A DNA stretch of 10,056 nucleotides from an uncultured Lachnospiraceae bacterium (lineage in GTDB: Bacteria; Bacillota; Clostridia; Lachnospirales; Lachnospiraceae). The stretch is taken from assembly GCA_902797705.1 (NCBI GenBank), contig CADBTX010000220.1, positions 1 to 10,056 of the forward strand, given 5' to 3'. The translations under genes and the position numbers were made by a program. The notes under the pieces were generated by a model, which worked only from the letters and a program-made list of their open reading frames with translations, made no database searches and was not told the origin of the DNA. Positions 1-7,089 of the stretch are shown here, in pieces (position 1 is the first letter of the stretch; every line of letters begins with the position of its first letter).

Positions 1-1263
1 AATACTGTAAAAGACCTCAACAGAGCGCAGATAAAGAGTGTTATGGATCTGGGATCACCTAATTCTGATCTAAACAGAACACGCAAATACGGATTTAATC
101 TGAATCCGGATGGGGGAAAGGAAGGACAGGATCTCTTTATCCTCACGGATGAACGTAAGCTTATAGATGAATTGCAGGGAGATGGCGGACGGACTTTAGA
201 AGGAGCAGAAAGGGATAACGCCATCAGAGAGCTCCGTACCAAGGAGAAGCTCTATTCAGACCTTATGGCGGAGACAAAGGAGATCGTCAAAGCAGCGACA
301 AAGCTTAAGGAAAGAATGGACGTAGTCCTTGAGGGCAAGGATGTCGAGAATGTACCACAGCTAAAAGCAATGCGTGATGATCTGGATGATCTTATCAGGA
401 TCGGTAATGGTAACATTTCCTACTCGAGACTTGTAGAGACGCTGAATGACCTGAAAAGACAATCCCATGATTTTCTGGAAACGCGTCAGCACTTCAGTCT
501 TAGTCCCGGTTTTCGTAAGAGAAATGCGTTCTATAAGACGCTGGAGGATTTCACGCGGGAAAATGTCGACTCTCTGAGTGCGGTTATACATGATAAGAAA
601 TATGGTCCATATGAGAGGGAAAGGTCGATAAGTGAAGCCGCCGCTGAGTATTCCGGGGCTAATGATAAGCTGAAGACCTTAGAGCAGCGCTCCGCAGCTG
701 AAAGGCGGAATGAGTCTGCACATGAGCTCAGCTTTGGTGACCTTCAGGGTAAGTTCGGAAAGGGAAATAACAATCCCATCAATGACCCTGTTCCAAGAAG
801 AAGGGCTGCCGCAAAAGAGTATCCTGTTGAGAAACAGACCATTACATTCTGGCAGGCGAAGATAGAGCAGGCTACCCAGGCAGAGTCAATGGGGAGGAAT
901 TCCGGGTATTTCAAGGCTGTGCAGCATAAGCTCAGAGATTGCTTTGATGCGGCTGTATATCTCTATGAGAACCAGAACCGGAAGAATCCTAAGGCCGGTT
1001 TTGACAGAGCCAGGGCATACGCAGACTATGAAAAGGCTGTTATCGATCTGCAAAAGGCAGCCGGGGATTACATTGATTACAAGATGTCGGATCACACGGA
1101 TAACGTGAAGAAGAATCCTCACAAGGCAGCGCTGAACAGTACCGACAAGGGGAAACTGAAGCTCATGAACGATCTTCGTTCAGAGAAGAGCTATTTCCTG
1201 AATAAGACGGCAGTGAAAAAGGAACAGATCCGGATCGAAAAGGATCAGGAACCGATCAAATGA
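1..1263 (+). CDS. Unrecognised charged helical repeat protein, 5' end missing
   Basis: The reading frame is open from base 1 to the TGA at 1261-1263. The first in-frame ATG (43) has no convincing Shine-Dalgarno sequence, and codons 1-14 (NTVKDLNRAQIKSV) look like ordinary coding sequence, so I read this as the C-terminal 420 residues of a longer protein rather than a gene starting at 43. The product is rich in Lys, Arg, Glu and Asp, mostly helical in character, with one Cys and no signal peptide or membrane segment in the visible part. Three stretches beginning YSRLV (base 421), YFKAV (907) and YEKAV (1027) look like diverged copies of a unit of about 40 residues; the last two are exactly 40 codons apart, and share Asp and Tyr at unit positions 14 and 18 and a KNP motif. 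I do not recognise the family. A strong terminator follows, so it is transcribed separately from topA. Clostridia often have dprA upstream of topA; this is not DprA. Confidence 0.8.
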   Translation, partial: NTVKDLNRAQIKSVMDLGSPNSDLNRTRKYGFNLNPDGGKEGQDLFILTDERKLIDELQGDGGRTLEGAERDNAIRELRTKEKLYSDLMAETKEIVKAATKLKERMDVVLEGKDVENVPQLKAMRDDLDDLIRIGNGNISYSRLVETLNDLKRQSHDFLETRQHFSLSPGFRKRNAFYKTLEDFTRENVDSLSAVIHDKKYGPYERERSISEAAAEYSGANDKLKTLEQRSAAERRNESAHELSFGDLQGKFGKGNNNPINDPVPRRRAAAKEYPVEKQTITFWQAKIEQATQAESMGRNSGYFKAVQHKLRDCFDAAVYLYENQNRKNPKAGFDRARAYADYEKAVIDLQKAAGDYIDYKMSDHTDNVKKNPHKAALNSTDKGKLKLMNDLRSEKSYFLNKTAVKKEQIRIEKDQEPIK

Positions 1264-1299
1264 ATCTGTCTCTTAGCACTTCATTTCCGTGATACCACA

Positions 1300-1337
1300 C
1301 CGGGGGCGGTTTATAGAACCGTCCCCGGCTTCTTGTC
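1300..1337 (+). terminator. Intrinsic terminator after the first gene
   Basis: Bases 1300-1311 pair with 1317-1328 to form a 12-bp stem with one G-U pair and a TATAG loop. The outer six pairs are all G-C. The T-rich tail CTTCTTGTC (1329-1337) follows immediately. The hairpin lies 36 bases after the stop codon of the upstream gene and separates it from topA. Confidence 0.85.
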
Positions 1338-1361
1338 AAGAAATACAAAATGGTGTATAGT
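1333..1361 (+). promoter_or_regulatory. Predicted sigma-A promoter of topA-codY
   Basis: A -35 element TTGTCA (1333-1338) and a -10 element TATAGT (1356-1361) are separated by exactly 17 bases; each differs from consensus at one position. The predicted start is near 1368, giving a leader of about 74 bases before topA. The -35 overlaps the T-rich tail of the preceding terminator. This is a sequence match only. Confidence 0.65.
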
Positions 1362-1369
1362 TTCACCGT

Positions 1370-1379
1370 TTAGCGCTAA
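1370..1379. promoter_or_regulatory. Perfect 10-bp palindrome at the predicted topA start
   Basis: TTAGCGCTAA reads identically on both strands and lies about 2-12 bases downstream of the predicted transcription start. It could be a small operator, but it matches no operator I can name and a 10-bp palindrome can occur by chance. A weaker 5-bp stem (TGATC at 1385-1389 with GATCA at 1398-1402) follows in the same leader. Confidence 0.3.
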
Positions 1380-1441
1380 GGAATTGATCTCCGGCGTGAT
1401 CATTTAAGGAAAGAGAAGAGAATAAAGAAGAGAATACTGAG

Positions 1442-3541
1442 ATGGCAAAGAATCTGGTTATAGTTGAGTCACCTGCAAAGGTGAAGACGATCAAAAAATT
1501 TCTTGGGAGCAACTATCAGGTGATGGCTTCCATGGGACATGTACGGGATCTTCCAAAGAGTCAGCTGGGTGTGGATGTGGAAAATGATTTTGAACCAAAG
1601 TACATCACCATCCGGGGAAAGGGAGAACTGCTTGCTTCCTTGAGAAAAGAGGCAAAAAAAGCCGACAGGATCTTTCTTGCAACTGACCCGGACCGTGAGG
1701 GGGAAGCCATATCATGGCATCTTATCAAGGCCCTGAAGATAGACGGGGATGATAATAAAAAGAAGGTGGACAGGATCACCTTCAATGAGATAACAAAGAC
1801 CGCAGTAAAGAATTCCCTGAAGAATCCAAGGGAACTTGACATGGATCTTATCGATGCCCAGCAGGCCCGGCGTGTGCTGGACCGTATCGTGGGGTACGGG
1901 ATCTCACCCCTGCTCTGGGCAAAGGTCAAGAGAGGACTTTCTGCCGGAAGGGTTCAGTCTGTGGCCCTCAGGATAATCTGCGACAGGGAGGATGAGATCG
2001 ATGCCTTTATCCCTGAGGAGTACTGGACACTGGATGCTTCCCTCAGGGTAAAGGGGGAGAAAAGCCTGCTCTCCGCCAAGTTCTACGGCGATCAGAATGG
2101 AAAGGTCGAAGTAAAGAGCGGAAAAGAAGCTAAGGAAATAAAGAAGTACTGTGAAAAGAATGAGTTTAAGATAAAGGATGTGAAGAGAGGAGAGCGCCTG
2201 AGAAAACCGCCCCTTCCCTTCACCACCAGTACCATGCAGCAGGAGGCTTCATCGGTGCTTAATTATTCCACCCAGAAGACCATGCGTGTGGCACAGCAGC
2301 TTTATGAAGGCGTGGATATCAAGGGGACCGGTACTGTGGGTCTCATCACCTACTTAAGGACAGATTCCACCAGGATATCCGATGAGGCCTTAAGCGCTGC
2401 CAGGACCTATATCAGTGAAAACTACGGGGAGGAGTTCCTCTCTGAAAATCCCGGCAGGTCAAAGGTGAAGGAAAAGGAGCAGAAGATCCAGGATGCCCAC
2501 GAAGCCATAAGGCCCACTGATATCTTAAGGACCCCGGCTTCGGTGAAGGATTCCTTAAGCCGTGAGCAGTTCAGGCTCTACCAGCTTATCTGGAAAAGGT
2601 ATGTGGCGAGCTGCATGGCTCCGGCTAAATACGGCACTGTAAGCGTAAAGCTTATGTCCGGAGACAGGTATGTCTATACTTCCTCCGCTTCGAAACTGGT
2701 ATTTGAAGGTTTCATGTCGGTTTACAGCGAAGGTGAAAAAGAGGAAAAGGACAATAACGTGATCCGCGGTGATATTTCCGAAAAGTCGGTGCTGACCTTA
2801 AGCTCCATTGAGGAAAAACAGCATTTTACCCAGCCTCCCGCACACTATACCGAGGCGTCGTTAGTAAGGACCCTGGAGGAACTTGGCATCGGGCGCCCCA
2901 GCACCTATGCCCCTACCATCACCACCATCATTGCGAGACGTTATGTTACAAAGGAGCAGAAGAATCTCTATGTAACAGAGATCGGACGGGCCGTGAACGG
3001 TATCCTGAAGGACGCCTTTCCCAGCATAGTGGATGTTAACTTTACCGCTAATTTCGAGACCCTTTTAGACGGAGTGGAGGAAGGAAAGGTCCAGTGGAAG
3101 ACCATTATCGAAAACTTCTATCCCGATCTTAAGGAGGCTGTGGAAAAGGCCGAGAAGGAGATAAAAGAGATAAAGATCGAGGACGAGGAATCCGAGGAGA
3201 TATGCGCTAACTGCGGCAGGCATATGGTGATAAAATACGGACCCCACGGTAAGTTCCTGGCCTGTCCCGGATTCCCGGAATGCAGGAATACCATGCCCTA
3301 CTACGAAAAGACCGGCGTAAACTGCCCTAAGTGCGGTAAGGAACTGGTTATGAAGATGACAAGGAAGGGCAGGAGATATTTTGGCTGCATAGGTTATCCC
3401 GACTGCGACTTCATGACCTGGAACAAGCCCTCTAAGGAAGTCTGCGCTAACTGCGGAAGCATGATGGTCGAAAAGGGCAATAAGCTTATGTGCATCAACG
3501 AAGAATGCAAGAATGTCATTGACAGGAAGAAAGAAGACTGA
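1442..3541 (+). CDS. topA: DNA topoisomerase I (type IA)
   Basis: Relaxes negatively supercoiled DNA by single-strand passage through a 5'-phosphotyrosine intermediate. At 699 residues it has the usual Firmicutes length. An N-terminal Toprim domain begins NLVIVESPAK, with Glu9 and the acidic triad in TDPDREGE (Asp82, Asp84, Glu86) for metal binding. The catalytic tyrosine is Tyr304 in LITYLRTDST. A conserved core motif, GIGRPSTYAP, lies at about 482-491. Three C-terminal four-Cys zinc ribbons follow: Cys588/591/608/614, Cys628/631/649/655 and a shorter Cys668/671/684/689. The start is fixed by the family's usual N-terminus and by an in-frame stop at 1397-1399, with no other start codon between. 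The ribosome site is weak: a purine-rich run (AAGAAGAGA, 1425-1433) rather than a clear GGAGG. It heads a unit with codY and probably has its own promoter at 1333-1361. All key residues are present. Confidence 0.98.
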   Translation: MAKNLVIVESPAKVKTIKKFLGSNYQVMASMGHVRDLPKSQLGVDVENDFEPKYITIRGKGELLASLRKEAKKADRIFLATDPDREGEAISWHLIKALKIDGDDNKKKVDRITFNEITKTAVKNSLKNPRELDMDLIDAQQARRVLDRIVGYGISPLLWAKVKRGLSAGRVQSVALRIICDREDEIDAFIPEEYWTLDASLRVKGEKSLLSAKFYGDQNGKVEVKSGKEAKEIKKYCEKNEFKIKDVKRGERLRKPPLPFTTSTMQQEASSVLNYSTQKTMRVAQQLYEGVDIKGTGTVGLITYLRTDSTRISDEALSAARTYISENYGEEFLSENPGRSKVKEKEQKIQDAHEAIRPTDILRTPASVKDSLSREQFRLYQLIWKRYVASCMAPAKYGTVSVKLMSGDRYVYTSSASKLVFEGFMSVYSEGEKEEKDNNVIRGDISEKSVLTLSSIEEKQHFTQPPAHYTEASLVRTLEELGIGRPSTYAPTITTIIARRYVTKEQKNLYVTEIGRAVNGILKDAFPSIVDVNFTANFETLLDGVEEGKVQWKTIIENFYPDLKEAVEKAEKEIKEIKIEDEESEEICANCGRHMVIKYGPHGKFLACPGFPECRNTMPYYEKTGVNCPKCGKELVMKMTRKGRRYFGCIGYPDCDFMTWNKPSKEVCANCGSMMVEKGNKLMCINEECKNVIDRKKED

Positions 3542-3558
3542 TCCATAGGGAGCATTGA

Positions 3559-4335
3559 ATGAGTCAGATAGAACTCCTTGACAGGATAAGGACTGTCAAC
3601 GGACTTTTACAGAAAAACGAAAAGGGCAAGGTGGTCTTTACCGATATCTGCGACTGCATTGCAAACCTCCTTTCCTCGGATGTGGTGGTATTAAGCCGCA
3701 AGGGAAAGATACTGGGAAGGAATGTCCCTCAGAATAAGAGCCTGGTGATGGATCAGGTCTCTGTGGGAGAAAAGATAGATAATGCGGTAAATAAAAGGCT
3801 TTTATCCATACTGTCCACCCAGGAGAACGTGAATCCCGAGCTTCTCGGGCTAAAGGGGCAACAGGACAGCAAACTGCTGGTGACTCCCATTGAGATATCC
3901 GGGAAGCGGCTCGGGACCATGATAGTCTGCCGGGAGAAAAAGGCCTACTCCATTGAGGACATCATCCTCTGCGAATACGCGGATACGGTGCTGAATCTGG
4001 AGATGTTGAGGTCCGAGACCGAAGAGCATGAGGCCGAGAACAGGGTTGAAAAGATGGTAAAGGGAGCTTTCTCATCCCTTTCCTATTCCGAGGCCCTGGG
4101 AGCTGCAAGCGTGCTGAAAAGCCTTAAGGGCAGCAGCGGCACGGTGGCGGCTTCGAGAGTGGCGGAAAATCTGGGGATCACCAGATCGGTGGTGGTGAAC
4201 GGATTAAAGAAGCTGGAGAGCGCCGGCATCCTGGAGACGAATTCCGCCGGAATGAAGGGCACCAGGATAAGAGTGGTGAATAAGGAGCTGTTTCTGGAAG
4301 CCGAAAAATGGTGCGGTGAGCATCATATTTCATAA
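3559..4335 (+). CDS. codY: GTP-sensing pleiotropic transcriptional regulator CodY
   Basis: In low-GC Gram-positive bacteria CodY senses GTP and branched-chain amino acids and, when nutrients are plentiful, controls amino acid biosynthesis, transport and stationary-phase genes as a cytoplasmic DNA-binding dimer. The 258-residue length matches B. subtilis CodY (259). Residues 1 to about 150 are the GAF-type ligand domain; a helical linker (about 150-190) leads to the winged helix-turn-helix, where VAENLGITRSVVVNGLKKLE (201-220) and SAGILETNSAGMKGTRI (221-237) are nearly diagnostic. AGGGAG at 3547-3552, six bases before the ATG, supports the start. It lies 17 bases after topA with no terminator, so the two are probably cotranscribed. 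The ligand domain is much more diverged than the DNA-binding domain: the Arg-Met pair that I recall contacting isoleucine in the B. subtilis protein has no obvious counterpart around residues 68-85, and the loop after it is shorter. Confidence 0.96.
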   Translation: MSQIELLDRIRTVNGLLQKNEKGKVVFTDICDCIANLLSSDVVVLSRKGKILGRNVPQNKSLVMDQVSVGEKIDNAVNKRLLSILSTQENVNPELLGLKGQQDSKLLVTPIEISGKRLGTMIVCREKKAYSIEDIILCEYADTVLNLEMLRSETEEHEAENRVEKMVKGAFSSLSYSEALGAASVLKSLKGSSGTVAASRVAENLGITRSVVVNGLKKLESAGILETNSAGMKGTRIRVVNKELFLEAEKWCGEHHIS

Positions 4336-4347
4336 GGAAACACTATG

Positions 4348-4376
4348 TTGACAAACTACAGTTCATTTTTTAGAAT
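4348..4376 (+). promoter_or_regulatory. Predicted sigma-A promoter of the valS unit
   Basis: TTGACA (4348-4353) is a perfect -35 consensus and TAGAAT (4371-4376) is a -10 with one mismatch; the spacer is exactly 17 bases. The predicted start near 4383 gives a leader of only about 25 bases. I see no terminator hairpin after codY, so readthrough from topA-codY may also contribute. Confidence 0.75.
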
Positions 4377-4388
4377 TTTCTTATAACA
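4365..4388. promoter_or_regulatory. Candidate CodY operator: two overlapping CodY-box-like 15-mers
   Basis: Against the published CodY consensus AATTTTCWGAAAATT, bases 4365-4379 match at 11 of 15 positions and bases 4374-4388 also match at 11 of 15. The two overlap by six bases, the arrangement described for natural B. subtilis CodY operators. Together they cover the end of the spacer, the -10 and the predicted start of the valS promoter, a position suited to repression. The codY gene ends 29 bases upstream. AT-rich promoter DNA can give 11/15 matches by chance, so this remains a candidate. Confidence 0.4.
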
Positions 4389-4407
4389 ACAGGAAGGACA
4401 GATTCAG

Positions 4408-7071
4408 ATGTCTAAGGAACTTGCAAAAACCTATGATCCCAAGGGGATGGAGGACAGACTTTACCGGAAATGGCTGGATAAAAAATATTTCCACGCTGAG
4501 GTGGATAAGAAGAAAAAGCCCTTCTCCATAGTCATGCCCCCGCCGAACATAACGGGACGGCTTCACATGGGCCATGCCATGGACAATACCATGCAGGACA
4601 TCCTCACCAGATTTAAGAGGATGCAGGGTTACAATACCCTCTGGCAGCCGGGAACGGACCATGCTTCCATAGCCACTGAGGTTAAGATCATTGAAAAGCT
4701 TAAGGAAGAGGGTATAGACAAGGAAGATCTGGGAAGGGAAAAGTTCCTTGAAAGAGCCTGGGAATGGAAGAAGGAATACGGCGGCATCATAGTTGAGCAG
4801 CTTAAGAAAATGGGTATCTCCTGCGACTGGGACCGGGAGAGGTTCACCATGGACGAAGGCTGCAACAATGCGGTGAACGAGGTCTTTGTAAGGCTTTATG
4901 ACAAGGGACTCATATACAAGGGGAATAAGCTTGTAAACTGGTGTCCCCTCTGTCTTACCACCATTTCCGATGCGGAGGTGGAGTACGAATCACAGGACTC
5001 CCATTTCTGGCATATAAAATATCCCGTGGTCGGAGAAGAGGGAAGGTATGTGGAGTTTGCCACCACCCGTCCCGAGACCATGCTTGGTGATACGGCGGTG
5101 GCTGTTCACCCGGATGACGAAAGATATAAGGACATAATCGGGAAAAAGGTGCTCCTGCCCTTTATGGACAGGGAGATACCAATAATCGCGGATTCCTACG
5201 TGGATCCCGAATTCGGGACAGGCGTGGTAAAGATCACGCCGGGACATGACCCCAACGACTTCCAGGTGGGGGAGCGTCATTCTCTTCCCGTTATCAACAT
5301 AATGAACGACGATGCCACCATTAATTCCAACGGCGGCAAGTTTGAAGGTATGGACCGTTACGCAGCCAGAAAGCAGATCGTTAAAGAGCTTGACGAGATG
5401 GGACTGCTGGTAAAGATCGAGGACTATACCCACGAGGTGGGAACCCATGACAGATGCGGCACCACTGTGGAGCCCCTGGTAAAGCAGCAGTGGTTCGTAA
5501 AGATGGATGAGCTCATCGCTCCTGCGGCAGAGGGCGTCAGGAAGGGAGACATCAGGCTGGTTCCCGGCAGGATGGACAAGATCTACTTCAACTGGACTGA
5601 TAATATCAGGGACTGGTGCATAAGCCGTCAGCTCTGGTGGGGTCACAGGATCCCTGCGTTTTACTGTAAGGAATGCGGCGAAGTCGTGGTCTCAAAGGAA
5701 AAGCCGGACAGCTGCAGGAAGTGCGGCTGCAGCGAGTTCACTCAGGACCCCGATGTGCTTGACACCTGGTTTTCTTCGGCTCTCTGGCCCTTCTCCACAC
5801 TGGGATGGCCGGAGGACACGGCGGAGCTTGACTATTTCTATCCCACAAGCGTCCTGGTCACCGGTTACGACATCATCTTCTTCTGGGTTATAAGGATGAT
5901 ATTCTCGGGCTATGCTCACATGGGAAAAAAGCCCTTTGATACAGTGCTCTTCCACGGACTTGTCAGGGACGAGCTGGGAAGGAAGATGAGTAAATCCCTG
6001 GGGAACGGCATAGATCCCCTGGAGATCATTGATAAGTACGGCGCCGATGCCCTGAGATTCACTCTGATAACCGGAAACGCACCCGGTAATGACATGCGTT
6101 TCTCCGATCAGAAGGTTCAGGCCAGCCGCAATTTTGCAAATAAGATCTGGAATGCTTCCCGCTTTATCCTTATGAATATGAACGGGGAGAAGATAGGAGC
6201 TCCGGAGGACTATCAGCTGGAGGATGCGGATAAGTGGATCCTCTGCCGTATGAATGAGACGGTAAAGGCTGTTACCGACAATATGGAGAAGTACGAGCTG
6301 GGTATCGCGGCCCAGAAGATATATGATTTCGTATGGGATATGCTCTGCGACTGGTATATCGAAATGGTAAAGCCCAGGCTTTACAATACGGATGATAAGG
6401 CTTCCAGGGATGCGGCTCTTGCCACCCTTAAGATGGTGCTGAATTCTTCCCTTAAACTCCTTCATCCGTATATGCCCTTTATCACGGAGGAGATCTACTG
6501 CACCTTAAGGGAGGAGACGGGAGATACGGCTTCCGAGGAATCCGTGATGATAGCTTCCTGGCCCGTGTTCACCGAAAAGTATGATTTCAGGAAGGAAGCG
6601 GAATACATAGATATCATAAGGGAAGCCATCAAGGGCATAAGAAATATCCGTTCCGAGATGAATGTCGCTCCGTCAAGAAAGACCGACTTAAGAGTGGTAT
6701 CGGAGGATAAGGATGTACGGGATGCCTTTACCAGAGGAACTCTTTTCTTCTCCAGTCTTGCTTCCGCAGTGAATGTATATGTTTCAGACAGGAAAGACGG
6801 AGTGAATGACGACGACGTTTCCCTGGTGACGGGAGCCGCCACGGTATACATTCCCTTTAAGGAGCTTGTAGACATCGAAGAGGAGAAAAAGCGTCTTATA
6901 AAGGAAAGAGACAGGCTTGAAAAGGAGCTTAAGCGTTCCAATGCCATGCTCTCCAATGAGAAATTCCTGTCTAAGGCCCCGCAGGCGAAGATAGATGAGG
7001 AGAAGGAAAAACTCAAGGGGTATGAAAAAATGATGGGAGAAGTGCAGGAAAGACTGAAGGTGTTTATGTAA
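4408..7071 (+). CDS. valS: Valine--tRNA ligase (ValRS)
   Basis: Charges tRNA-Val with valine using ATP, and hydrolyses mischarged Thr-tRNA; cytoplasmic. The 887 residues match the family's usual length. The class I HIGH motif appears as HMGH (53-56, after PPPNITGRL), and the KMSKS loop is at 526-530. The inserted editing domain is marked by TTRPETMLGDTAVAVHP (from Thr219). Before the conserved DPDVLDTWFSS, a four-Cys cluster (Cys420, Cys423, Cys436, Cys439) looks like a small zinc knuckle, as in some but not all bacterial ValRS. The anticodon-binding domain follows the catalytic core, and the last 65 or so residues form the usual ValRS C-terminal coiled coil (EEEKKRLIKERDRLEKELKR and after). 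AGGAAGGA at 4391-4398, nine bases before the ATG, supports the start. It is first in a unit with fapA and the two genes beyond. No T-box leader fits in the 72-base gap before it. Confidence 0.98.
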   Translation: MSKELAKTYDPKGMEDRLYRKWLDKKYFHAEVDKKKKPFSIVMPPPNITGRLHMGHAMDNTMQDILTRFKRMQGYNTLWQPGTDHASIATEVKIIEKLKEEGIDKEDLGREKFLERAWEWKKEYGGIIVEQLKKMGISCDWDRERFTMDEGCNNAVNEVFVRLYDKGLIYKGNKLVNWCPLCLTTISDAEVEYESQDSHFWHIKYPVVGEEGRYVEFATTRPETMLGDTAVAVHPDDERYKDIIGKKVLLPFMDREIPIIADSYVDPEFGTGVVKITPGHDPNDFQVGERHSLPVINIMNDDATINSNGGKFEGMDRYAARKQIVKELDEMGLLVKIEDYTHEVGTHDRCGTTVEPLVKQQWFVKMDELIAPAAEGVRKGDIRLVPGRMDKIYFNWTDNIRDWCISRQLWWGHRIPAFYCKECGEVVVSKEKPDSCRKCGCSEFTQDPDVLDTWFSSALWPFSTLGWPEDTAELDYFYPTSVLVTGYDIIFFWVIRMIFSGYAHMGKKPFDTVLFHGLVRDELGRKMSKSLGNGIDPLEIIDKYGADALRFTLITGNAPGNDMRFSDQKVQASRNFANKIWNASRFILMNMNGEKIGAPEDYQLEDADKWILCRMNETVKAVTDNMEKYELGIAAQKIYDFVWDMLCDWYIEMVKPRLYNTDDKASRDAALATLKMVLNSSLKLLHPYMPFITEEIYCTLREETGDTASEESVMIASWPVFTEKYDFRKEAEYIDIIREAIKGIRNIRSEMNVAPSRKTDLRVVSEDKDVRDAFTRGTLFFSSLASAVNVYVSDRKDGVNDDDVSLVTGAATVYIPFKELVDIEEEKKRLIKERDRLEKELKRSNAMLSNEKFLSKAPQAKIDEEKEKLKGYEKMMGEVQERLKVFM

Positions 7072-7075
7072 AACT

Positions 7076-7089
7076 GGAGGGTTACCGTG
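7076..7089 (+). promoter_or_regulatory. Ribosome binding site fixing a GTG start
   Basis: GGAGG (7076-7080) lies six bases before GTG at 7087-7089. The next in-frame ATG (7141) has no comparable site, so the GTG is the preferred start of the FapA gene. Confidence 0.8.

Noticed and set aside
43..90. ATG at 43 as the true start of the first gene
   Set aside because: The frame stays open to base 1, there is no ribosome binding site before the ATG, and the upstream codons look coding; a gene entering from the left is more likely.
1380..1441. Possible riboswitch in the topA leader
   Set aside because: The leader is only about 74 bases, with a weak 5-bp stem (TGATC/GATCA) and no terminator or known aptamer motif.
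2341..3140. Many CTTAAG / TTAAGG hexamers in topA, and again in valS
   Set aside because: They fall at Leu-Lys and Leu-Arg codon pairs and reflect codon preference; there is no regular spacing or shared orientation that would suggest a functional repeat.
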